From contig DQNX01000052.1 in the NCBI GenBank assembly GCA_015658965.1, positions 1 through 8,050 of the forward strand: a stretch of DNA of 8,050 nt, written 5' to 3'. Shown in pieces: positions 1 through 6,123 of this stretch. The notes beneath the pieces were generated by a model. That model saw only the letters and a list, made by a program, of their open reading frames with translations. It made no database searches and was not told the DNA's origin. The position numbers and the translations under genes are program-made. This DNA comes from Gammaproteobacteria bacterium. Lineage in GTDB: Bacteria > Pseudomonadota > Gammaproteobacteria > PS1 > Pseudothioglobaceae. Within the stretch, counting starts at the first letter, position 1. Every line of letters begins with the position of its first letter.

Positions 1-21
1 AAAGGTCAAGCGTGAAGTGGT

Positions 22-1281
22 TTATTTTTGTAAGCGTTTAACCAGTTGATCAAGCTTGACCATACGTGAACCCTTGATTAGCACAGTAGCGTTAGGATGA
101 TTGTTGATTAGTTGGTTGGCTAATTGCTCTAAATCATCAAAATGAACGCCTTCATAAGGCTTGGCTAGTTTTCCATAGGTGTAGACGACATCGAGTGAAT
201 TTTTGGCCAATTGGCCAATTTGTTGATGAAAATTTTTGGACTCACTGCCAAGCTCTGCCATGGCGCCAAGTACGGCCACCTTTTCGCCTGTAAACCCCAG
301 TAGTGTATCGATTGCCGCTTTCATTGATTGCGGACTGGCATTGTAAGTGTCATCAATAAGGGTTAAATTTGATTGACAAATTACGTTCAACCTGCCTTTT
401 TCCGCCTGAGTATTTTCCAGGCCTTGTTTGATGGTTTGTATATCAATGCCCAGTATATGCGCACAGCTGCTTGCTGCTAGTGCATTGTCAATATTATGTC
501 GACCCAAGAGTTGCAAGATAACGCTAATTTTTGTATCGAAAATATTTAAATCGAAACGGTTGTTATCGATATTGCTGGCAAAAATATCACCCTCTTCGCC
601 AAAACTAAGATCGCCTGAAAAGGTCGTGTTGGTATTAACGATATTTTGACTATCCTCGGCATAAACCTCACCTTTGGCCTTAACCAAATTTTCAAAACCG
701 CCAAATTCACCCACGTGTGCATCACCCGTATTGGTCACCACGGCAACATTTGGCTGTGCAATGTTACGCAAATAGGCGATCTCACCAAGATGGTTGGCGC
801 CCATCTCGACTACGGCGTACTGATGATTTTTTTCCAAGGCCAATAAAGTCATTGGCACCCCAAGATGATTGTTAAGATTGCCTTTGGTGGCAAGTGTGGG
901 CGCCTTTAAACTTAATATATTGGCGAGCATATTTTTAGTGGTGGTTTTGCCATTACTGCCGGTAATTGCCACAACGGTTGGTCGGATGTTGTTTAAATGC
1001 CAGCGTGCAATATCAGCAAATGCGGTTTGAGTGTCGGCTACTAATAATATCGGCAAATTGCTAATAACGGGCTTGCTGGCGATAATTGCCACTGCACCCA
1101 TGGCTTCGGCCTCATCAATATATTCGTGGGCATCAAAGTTATCGCCAATCAATGCAACGAACAAAGCACCATCCATACGTTGTCGTGTGTCAGTGTATAC
1201 GTTTGAAAAATCGACATTTTTAATCTCAGCATAATCCAGATGCAATGCTTGGGCGAGAGTATGAGTATTAGCCGAGAGCAT
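22..1281 (-). CDS. murF: MurF, UDP-MurNAc-tripeptide--D-alanyl-D-alanine ligase
   Basis: This cytoplasmic Mur ligase uses ATP to join D-Ala-D-Ala to UDP-MurNAc-tripeptide, the last cytoplasmic peptide step of peptidoglycan precursor synthesis. Numbering from a GTG at 1302, the visible motifs are TDTR (37-40), GALFVALIGDNFDAHEY (45-61), the ATP P-loop TGSNGKTT (114-121), EMGANHLGEI (166-175), NTGDAHVGEFGG (191-202), DDTYNASPQSM (317-327) and the C-terminal KGSRMVKLDQ (410-419). Order and spacing match the family, and the length of about 420-426 residues is slightly short of E. coli MurF. Two starts are possible: GTG at 1302 or ATG at 1281. I prefer ATG 1281 because MLSANTHTLAQ aligns naturally with the usual N-terminus and reduces the overlap with murE from 35 to 14 bases. 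Neither start has a clear ribosome binding site, so translation is probably coupled to murE. The usual LGDMAELG motif reads LGAMAELG here. The TAA stop is at 22-24; the next gene, often mraY, would lie beyond the left edge. Confidence 0.95.
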   Translation of the reverse strand: MLSANTHTLAQALHLDYAEIKNVDFSNVYTDTRQRMDGALFVALIGDNFDAHEYIDEAEAMGAVAIIASKPVISNLPILLVADTQTAFADIARWHLNNIRPTVVAITGSNGKTTTKNMLANILSLKAPTLATKGNLNNHLGVPMTLLALEKNHQYAVVEMGANHLGEIAYLRNIAQPNVAVVTNTGDAHVGEFGGFENLVKAKGEVYAEDSQNIVNTNTTFSGDLSFGEEGDIFASNIDNNRFDLNIFDTKISVILQLLGRHNIDNALAASSCAHILGIDIQTIKQGLENTQAEKGRLNVICQSNLTLIDDTYNASPQSMKAAIDTLLGFTGEKVAVLGAMAELGSESKNFHQQIGQLAKNSLDVVYTYGKLAKPYEGVHFDDLEQLANQLINNHPNATVLIKGSRMVKLDQLVKRLQK

Positions 1282-2656
1282 TTTGTGCAATTTCGATGTC
1301 ACTTAAGACGAGCGTTTTGTCTTTAAATTCTTGAGTGGATTCATGGCCTTTACCGGCAATGAGCAAACATTCATTTTCACTCAAAGTGGTGATGGCAGTT
1401 TCAATCGCCAATTGCCTGTCAAGGGTAATGTCGAGTTCGAAACTGTCATCAATGCCACCCAAAATATCATTAATAATCGCTTGTGGATCTTCACTTCTTG
1501 GGTTGTCGTTAGTCAGTACAATAGTATTGGCTAGCTTACTTGCAATCTTGCCCATCTTTGCGCGTTTATCTTGATCTCGGTCACCACCACAGCCAAACAC
1601 GAGGCGTATTTTATGATCGGGATAATGAGTTTGTAATGTATTGATGGCATTTTCAATCGCATCTGGGGTGTGGGCATAATCGACCCAAGCCAAGGTGTTT
1701 TTGATGCGCTGCATCCGCCCCGTTGGTGGGAATAAATGGTGGAGTAGTGGAATAATGCGAGCTCGCTCAAAGCCGAGTTGTTCAACACTGTTTAGTGCGG
1801 CCAGAACATTGGATAGATTAAACCGACCCAACAAAGGTATCTCAAATACAAAACCATCGAGTTGACATAAAAAACCTTGGGTATTGGCATTGATTTGTTC
1901 AAAGTCATCTAGGCCGTAGGTGGTTTGTGTGGTGCTTTTAGCAGCGGCTAAAAAATTGGCACCTTGAGCATCATCACGATTAATCACAACACTTTTAATT
2001 GAATCGAGCGAAAACAGCTTGAGCTTAGTGTCTCGATATTTATCCATATTTTGGTGGTAGTCTAGATGGTCTTGCGTTAAATTGGTAAAAACGGCTTGCT
2101 TGAAATTAACCCCTGCCACGCGGTTTTGATCCAAAGCATGAGAAGAGACTTCCAGTACTGCCGTATCAATGCCCTCAAGATAGTATTGGTGAAGCACTTT
2201 ATAAAGTGTCAAAATATCAGGCGTGGTGTTATTAGAGCGCACATTACTGCGAGTAATCCCCAAGGTACCAATCAAGCCATTTTTAACCCCAAGCTGGTCT
2301 AATAATTGTGAAATAAAGTAACTGACTGAAGTCTTTCCGTTAGTGCCTGTAACGCCAACTACTTGTACCTGAGCAGCTTGAGGGTAGCACCTATTCGCCA
2401 AGGCAGGTAAGTGTTGTTTGAGGTTATCGATACGAACGGTGGGCACACCACATTCTAGCTCTTGCGAATCTAGCAAGACGGCAACACAGCCATTTTCAAT
2501 GGCTTGATCAACGTAGTCACTGCCATGAGTAGATTGCCCTTGTAAGGCAACAAACACATCTCCAGTTTGCACGTTGGCGGCATTAAGGCACAAACCTTGT
2601 ATTTCAATATCGATAGATGTTGGGGTAATATCGGCAAGTAGTTGAGTAATATTCAT
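1268..2656 (-). CDS. murE: MurE, UDP-MurNAc-tripeptide synthetase (meso-diaminopimelate-adding)
   Basis: This cytoplasmic ATP-dependent ligase adds the third amino acid to UDP-MurNAc-L-Ala-D-Glu. Numbered from the preferred ATG (462 residues), the motifs are GDVFVALQG (32-40), P-loop TGTNGKTS (103-110), TTPDI (144-148), EVSSHALDQNR (169-179), NLTQDHLDYH (192-201) followed by the KLKLF segment with the lysine that is carbamylated in the family, GRMQRI (313-318), DYAHTPDA (326-333), DNPRSEDP (384-391) and GKGHE (435-439). The DNPR sequence is the signature of meso-diaminopimelate-specific enzymes, so the substrate is meso-DAP rather than lysine, consistent with a Gram-negative wall. An upstream in-frame ATG at 2692 would add 12 unconserved residues (MIGKGLSLYNRC) and run through an inverted repeat. 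The ATG at 2656 fits the family better, although its AGGTG is unusually close. It is the first gene of a murE-murF unit and its end overlaps murF. No ftsI lies upstream; soxB does, divergently. Confidence 0.95.
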   Translation of the reverse strand: MNITQLLADITPTSIDIEIQGLCLNAANVQTGDVFVALQGQSTHGSDYVDQAIENGCVAVLLDSQELECGVPTVRIDNLKQHLPALANRCYPQAAQVQVVGVTGTNGKTSVSYFISQLLDQLGVKNGLIGTLGITRSNVRSNNTTPDILTLYKVLHQYYLEGIDTAVLEVSSHALDQNRVAGVNFKQAVFTNLTQDHLDYHQNMDKYRDTKLKLFSLDSIKSVVINRDDAQGANFLAAAKSTTQTTYGLDDFEQINANTQGFLCQLDGFVFEIPLLGRFNLSNVLAALNSVEQLGFERARIIPLLHHLFPPTGRMQRIKNTLAWVDYAHTPDAIENAINTLQTHYPDHKIRLVFGCGGDRDQDKRAKMGKIASKLANTIVLTNDNPRSEDPQAIINDILGGIDDSFELDITLDRQLAIETAITTLSENECLLIAGKGHESTQEFKDKTLVLSDIEIAQNALG

Positions 2657-2662
2657 GCACCT

Positions 2663-2668
2663 ATTATA
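2663..2668 (-). promoter_or_regulatory. Candidate -10 box directly before murE
   Basis: Read on the minus strand this is a perfect TATAAT, ending six bases before the murE ATG at 2656. At normal -10 to start-site spacing, transcription would begin at or very near the ATG itself, giving a leaderless or nearly leaderless message. No good -35 hexamer sits 16-18 bases upstream; TTGGCA occurs but with a spacer of only 14. It may be chance in AT-rich DNA, with the true promoter further into the gap. Confidence 0.3.
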
Positions 2669-2675
2669 AAGAGAG

Positions 2676-2712
2676 AGGCCTTTGCCAATCATTCATATTT
2701 AAGCAAAGGCCT
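2676..2712. repeat. 10-bp perfect inverted repeat in the murE leader
   Basis: Arms AGGCCTTTGC (2676-2685) and GCAAAGGCCT (2703-2712) are perfectly complementary around a 17-base loop. No run of T follows on the plus strand, and only CTCTCTTT follows on the minus strand, so it does not read as a standard terminator. It lies just upstream of the preferred murE start and overlaps the longer murE reading frame. It could be an operator or a hairpin in the murE leader; the function is unknown. Confidence 0.5.
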
Positions 2713-2770
2713 GAAAGAATTATTAGGCGGTTAGAATTGATCGCCACTCTCTCTTCGTTTATAATTAAAT

Positions 2771-2790
2771 TTCCTGACGTTAATTCCTGA
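2771..2790. repeat. Two direct TTCCTGA repeats, 13 bp apart
   Basis: TTCCTGA occurs at 2771-2777 and again at 2784-2790, a 13-base period, just left of the 21-bp palindrome in the soxB/murE gap. Direct repeats near one helical turn can be activator sites, but two copies of seven bases may be chance. Confidence 0.3.
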
Positions 2791-2796
2791 TGCTTT

Positions 2797-2817
2797 TACT
2801 CTGTTATTAACAGAGTA
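2797..2817. promoter_or_regulatory. 21-bp perfect palindrome, probable operator upstream of soxB
   Basis: The arm TACTCTGTTA (2797-2806) and its exact reverse complement TAACAGAGTA (2808-2817) flank a single central T at 2807. A perfect 10+1+10 palindrome in a short divergent gap is the usual form of a site bound by a dimeric regulator. It lies about 60 bases upstream of the soxB -10 box and about 140 bases from the murE start, so it could serve either gene. With a one-base centre it is a poor RNA hairpin, and no T tract follows, so a terminator is unlikely. I do not recognise the motif as the site of a named regulator. Confidence 0.6.
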
Positions 2818-2819
2818 TC

Positions 2820-2838
2820 TCTTAGGGGGTATCTAAGA
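2820..2838. repeat. Short inverted repeat between the palindrome and the soxB promoter
   Basis: TCTTAG (2820-2825) and CTAAGA (2833-2838) are complementary around a seven-base spacer GGGGTAT. The short arms make chance plausible, but it begins three bases after the 21-bp palindrome, and the sequence GTATCT occurs twice here (2815-2820 and 2829-2834). It may be part of a compound regulatory region. Confidence 0.3.
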
Positions 2839-2856
2839 ATATCACCATAAGATAAT

Positions 2857-2883
2857 GCGTTAAAAAACGCCTGACGGTATAAT
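2857..2883 (+). promoter_or_regulatory. Probable soxB promoter: TATAAT -10 with a dyad over the -35 region
   Basis: A perfect TATAAT lies at 2878-2883, which predicts a transcript start near 2890 and an untranslated leader of roughly 24 bases before the soxB ATG at 2914. No good -35 hexamer is found at 16-18 bases spacing. Instead a small palindrome, GCGTT-AAAA-AACGC (2857-2870), covers that region. A strong -10 with a weak -35 and nearby dyads suggests expression that depends on a regulator; that is inference. Confidence 0.5.
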
Positions 2884-2903
2884 TTCTTCTTTTAAATTAA
2901 TAT

Positions 2904-2907
2904 AGGA
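2904..2907 (+). promoter_or_regulatory. soxB ribosome binding site
   Basis: AGGA sits six bases before the ATG at 2914, a normal spacing. It supports that ATG, which also places the twin-arginine motif at the expected distance from the N-terminus. Confidence 0.65.
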
Positions 2908-2913
2908 TGAGGC

Positions 2914-4806
2914 ATGTCATTAACACGTAGAGATTTTATCAAAGTTTTGGGTGCTGGTTCGGCAGCAGGCTTGATTAGTGGTTGTGGCGGCGACTCTTCT
3001 GCTAAGTTGGCTTCACAAGAGAATAGGTATGAAGTACCAAAAACCGGCAATGCGCGTATTTTGCACATCACCGATACGCATGGTAATTTGCTACCCAACT
3101 ATTTCCGTGAGCCCAATGTTAATTTAGGTTTTGGCTCTACTTACGGTCAATTACCGCATGTTGTGGGTAATAACCTACTTAAAAAAATCGGCATTAAGCC
3201 AGGCTCAGCTGATGCCTATGCTTTTACTTACAATAATTTTGAAGATTTAGCCGCTAAATACGGCAAAACGGGTGGATTTGGCCAAATTAAAACCGTATTA
3301 GAATCCCTGCGTGAAAGTGCAGGCGGCGTACAAAATACACTAACATTGGATGGCGGTGATACTTGGCAAGGCTCAGGTACTTCATTGTGGACACGTGGTG
3401 CGGATATGGTTGAAGCCACTAATATGCTCGGCGTAGATGTGATGGTAGGCCATTGGGAATTTACTTATAAAGAAGAAGAGACGCTCAAAAATATTGGCTT
3501 TTTTAAGGGTGATTTCCTAGGTCAAAACGTGCGCATTATGGAAGACGCTTTAATGGGCGATGAATATTTCACCATGACTGAAAAGTTTGATGGTAATGGC
3601 TTATACAGTGAAGATGACGCTTTACCATTTAAGCCATACGTGATTAAAAATGTAGGCGGACACCGAATTGCGGTGATTGGCCAAGCGTTCCCAAGAACGT
3701 CAAACGCCAACCCGCAAAAATACTTCTTTCCAGATTGGTCGTTCGGTCTACGCGAAGACGAAATGCAAGAATTAGTAATAGATATTCGTGAAAATGAAAA
3801 GCCAGATGCGGTAATTGTGATATCACACAATGGGATGGACGTAGATATTAAGATGGCTTCACGTGTGGTGGGTATTGATGCATTCTTTGGTGGCCATACC
3901 CACGACGGCATGCCTAAACCTGTTGAAGTTAAAAATGCAGGTGGCGTGACCGTGGTTACCAATGCCGGCTGTTCGGGTAAGTACATTGGCGTCATGGATT
4001 TAGAAATTAAAGACCATAAAATGGTTGGCTACAATTACAAAATGCTGCCAATTTTGACTGACTTTATTAAGCCTGATGCGGCGATGGTGTCTTTCATTAC
4101 TAAGATGCGTAACACCAAATACGATAAAAATGTCGTCGAAGCACGCAGTAGTGAGATGAGCAACAATCCAGATCGTGTGGGTAAGACTTATGACGAAATT
4201 CTAACCGAGAAGCTTTGTACAACCAATCAGACTTTGTATCGTCGTGGTAACTTTATAGGCACTTGGGATCAGGTCTTGGTTAATTCACTGCGTGAAGAGC
4301 ACGATGCAGACTTTGCCATGTCAGCCGGCGTGCGCTGGGGTACCTCAGTACCAGCAGGCCATGATGTGACTATGGAAGACTTAATGACCAATACCTCAAT
4401 GACTTATGGTGAGACCTATGTGAATGAACTGAAAGGTGCACAACTGAAGGAAATTTTGGAAGCCATTGCAGAAAACCTATTTGTACAAGATCCGTACTTA
4501 CAATCTGGTGGTGATATGGTGCGTATGGGTGGTATGGATTACACCATTGATCCAGCGGCCACTTTGGGCAATCGTATTTCTGAAATGAAAGATGACAAAG
4601 GCGTAGCCATTGATCCAAATAAATCCTATAAGGTTTCTGGTTGGGCGCAAGTGGGATCGATTGGCAACGGTCGTTTGATGTGGGATGTTGCTGCAGACTA
4701 TTTGCGCAAGCAAGGTACGCTAGATCTGAAAAAGGTCAATCATCCAACCATTAAGGGCGTGAAAACCAATCCAGGTATTGAAAATTATGCAGGTAAATTG
4801 CTGTAG
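2914..4806 (+). CDS. soxB: SoxB, thiosulfohydrolase of thiosulfate oxidation, Tat-exported
   Basis: SoxB is the periplasmic dimanganese hydrolase that releases sulfate from thiosulfate-derived sulfur chains carried on the SoxY cysteine. It belongs to the 5'-nucleotidase/metallophosphatase family. The N-terminus has a twin-arginine motif (TRRDFIK, 4-10) and a hydrophobic stretch ending ISGC (C24), which fits a lipobox. Metal-site motifs are DTH (D54, H56), GGDTW (D149), GHWEFTY (179-185, where SoxB has GHWE in place of the GNHE of related nucleotidases), SHNGMD (304-309) and GGHTH (326-330). Other SoxB signatures are FREPNVNLG (64-72), DTWQGSGTSLWTRGADM (149-165), GQAFPRT (256-262), LYRRGNFIGTWDQ (441-453), GVRWGT (472-477) and GGDMVRMGG (532-540). 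At 630 residues it is somewhat longer than the roughly 560-600 typical of the family. It stands without soxXYZA nearby, is divergent from murE and is followed by a strong terminator, so it appears to be a single-gene transcript. Confidence 0.96.
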   Translation: MSLTRRDFIKVLGAGSAAGLISGCGGDSSAKLASQENRYEVPKTGNARILHITDTHGNLLPNYFREPNVNLGFGSTYGQLPHVVGNNLLKKIGIKPGSADAYAFTYNNFEDLAAKYGKTGGFGQIKTVLESLRESAGGVQNTLTLDGGDTWQGSGTSLWTRGADMVEATNMLGVDVMVGHWEFTYKEEETLKNIGFFKGDFLGQNVRIMEDALMGDEYFTMTEKFDGNGLYSEDDALPFKPYVIKNVGGHRIAVIGQAFPRTSNANPQKYFFPDWSFGLREDEMQELVIDIRENEKPDAVIVISHNGMDVDIKMASRVVGIDAFFGGHTHDGMPKPVEVKNAGGVTVVTNAGCSGKYIGVMDLEIKDHKMVGYNYKMLPILTDFIKPDAAMVSFITKMRNTKYDKNVVEARSSEMSNNPDRVGKTYDEILTEKLCTTNQTLYRRGNFIGTWDQVLVNSLREEHDADFAMSAGVRWGTSVPAGHDVTMEDLMTNTSMTYGETYVNELKGAQLKEILEAIAENLFVQDPYLQSGGDMVRMGGMDYTIDPAATLGNRISEMKDDKGVAIDPNKSYKVSGWAQVGSIGNGRLMWDVAADYLRKQGTLDLKKVNHPTIKGVKTNPGIENYAGKLL

Positions 4807-4825
4807 ATTTTTTGCCAAAATAAAC

Positions 4826-4852
4826 AAAAAGCCCCGCTAGTCGGGGTTTTTT
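4826..4852 (+). terminator. Rho-independent terminator after soxB
   Basis: CCCCG (4832-4836) and CGGGG (4842-4846) form a GC stem around a five-base loop, followed by six T (4847-4852). An A tract (4826-4830) precedes the stem, so it could also work on the minus strand. It begins 20 bases after the soxB stop. Confidence 0.9.
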
Positions 4853-4862
4853 GTTGATATAA

Positions 4863-5987
4863 ATGTTTATGAAAATACTATTATTACTCTCATTATTAGT
4901 TGGTACTTTAGTTCAGGCTGATGTGGTTAAACCGGCGCTGGTGGAAGTTTCATTTTTTGCAGATAAAACCGTTGAAATCCAGATCGATCTAAGCCTTGAA
5001 GCGGCCATGACAGGCATTGGCACTCAATATAAAAAAACCACTGATGCGCCTACTTCGGCGCAATATGACGAACTTAGGGCGCTTTCAAGGGGCGAGCTGC
5101 GCAAGCGCTTTAAAGATTTTGAAGTAGAATTTTTAGGTAGTTTTAACTTCAAAGTTAATGGCAAGACCCAAGCACTTAGTTTAAATCGCACTAAGATTGA
5201 CATTATTGGCTATAAAAAACGCCCCAGAAAAACCATACTTACTTATCAAGCGCAACTTGGTGAGTGGCCGCTAGAACTGTCTTGGCAATATGGCAAACTT
5301 TACGGTGACAGTGCACTGCGCTGGCAAGTCTATCAAAAGGATGAGTATAACTGGAGCCAGTGGCAGTGGCTACGTGGGGGCAAGCCTAGCGGCTTGATCG
5401 ATATTAATCATCCAGAAGTACTTAGCGCTACTCAGCGTTTTTATCAATTTACCGGGATAGGCTTTGACCATGTCATTCCTTTGGGCTGGGATCACATTTT
5501 GTTTATTGTTGGTATGGCGCTTTCATCGCTTTTATGGCGCAAGCTGTTGTTATTGGTCACCACCTTTACTCTGGCGCATACGTTAACGCTCGGTCTGGCA
5601 ATGATTGGCACAATCGATGTATCGGCGAAAATTGTTGAGCCTTTAATTGCTTTTTCCATTGCTTATGTGGCGATTGAAAATTTGATGACGCATCAATCAA
5701 TCAAACGCAAAAGCATCATCGTGTTCTTGTTTGGCTTGATCCACGGACTGGGATTTGCCAGCATGCTCAAAGAATTTAAAATGGCGCCCGATTCGTTTAT
5801 AACCACCTTGATTGGCTTTAATGTTGGCGTTGAATTGGCACAACTGCTAATTGTGCTCGGCGTGGTGAGCGGGCTGTTGATACTGCGTAGATTAAAACTT
5901 AATTATCGACAATTAGCCGTTATACCAATTTCAATAGTGATTGCACTAATCGGTATTTGGTGGGGTGTCCAAAGATTAATTAATTAA
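4863..5987 (+). CDS. HupE/UreJ_2-family membrane protein, putative metal permease
   Basis: The protein has three parts: a signal peptide (about 1-19, ending VQA), an exported domain of about 170 residues (20-190) rich in beta-type sequence, and a C-terminal membrane domain (about 195-370) with around six hydrophobic segments. The membrane domain carries the HupE/UreJ_2 signatures: FDHVIPLGWDHILF (201-214; H203, D210, H211), TLAHTLTL (236-243), EPLIAFSIAYVAIEN (259-273), GLIHGLGFA (291-299) and GFNVGVELAQL (318-328). In related HupE/UreJ proteins comparable His/Asp motifs serve nickel or cobalt uptake. Here the substrate is unknown, since no hydrogenase or urease gene is visible. The ATG at 4863 and another at 4869 (MKILLLLSLL) are both possible, and neither has a clear ribosome binding site. 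The gene starts 10 bases after the soxB terminator, so any promoter of its own must overlap the end of soxB or the terminator; otherwise it relies on read-through. Confidence 0.85.
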   Translation: MFMKILLLLSLLVGTLVQADVVKPALVEVSFFADKTVEIQIDLSLEAAMTGIGTQYKKTTDAPTSAQYDELRALSRGELRKRFKDFEVEFLGSFNFKVNGKTQALSLNRTKIDIIGYKKRPRKTILTYQAQLGEWPLELSWQYGKLYGDSALRWQVYQKDEYNWSQWQWLRGGKPSGLIDINHPEVLSATQRFYQFTGIGFDHVIPLGWDHILFIVGMALSSLLWRKLLLLVTTFTLAHTLTLGLAMIGTIDVSAKIVEPLIAFSIAYVAIENLMTHQSIKRKSIIVFLFGLIHGLGFASMLKEFKMAPDSFITTLIGFNVGVELAQLLIVLGVVSGLLILRRLKLNYRQLAVIPISIVIALIGIWWGVQRLIN

Positions 5988-6123
5988 TAATTACAAGTAT
6001 TTTTTTTCTGCGAGGCGAATTTTATAAACAGGAAAATCCACACAACTGAATGTTTATACCCCTCAAGGGAGGTGCTGGAAGTAATAAAATTCAACAATGT
6101 CAGAAAGGAAAAAGACGACGCAA
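5988..6123. other. Convergent intergenic gap with nested inverted repeats
   Basis: This gap lies between the 3' ends of the HupE/UreJ_2 gene and kdsD. It holds a run of eight T (6000-6007), an 8-bp perfect inverted repeat TATAAACA/TGTTTATA (6023-6030 and 6051-6058) and a wider 9-bp one GAATTTTAT/ATAAAATTC (6017-6025 and 6084-6092). The two share bases 6023-6025, so both could not fully form at once. Neither is a GC-rich stem followed by a T run, so no standard terminator is visible for either gene. No convincing small gene or RNA is seen. Confidence 0.4.

Noticed and set aside
428..1574. Several plus-strand open frames of 66-79 residues opposite murF and murE
   Set aside because: All are antisense to conserved Mur ligase coding sequence and show no family features or convincing ribosome binding sites.
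1531..1788. 85-residue minus-strand open frame inside murE
   Set aside because: It is in another frame of murE across its conserved DYAHTPDA and GRMQRI region, so it is a shadow frame.
2657..2692. Longer murE start at ATG 2692
   Set aside because: The 12 added residues are not family-like and the segment contains one arm of an inverted repeat. The ATG at 2656 matches the usual N-terminus.
3522..3995. 157-residue minus-strand open frame inside soxB
   Set aside because: It lies fully within the strongly conserved soxB coding sequence, and its translation shows no recognisable family.
6000..6007. Run of eight T after the HupE/UreJ_2 gene as a terminator
   Set aside because: No GC stem precedes it; only an AT-rich TTAATTAATTAA palindrome lies upstream, too weak to call.
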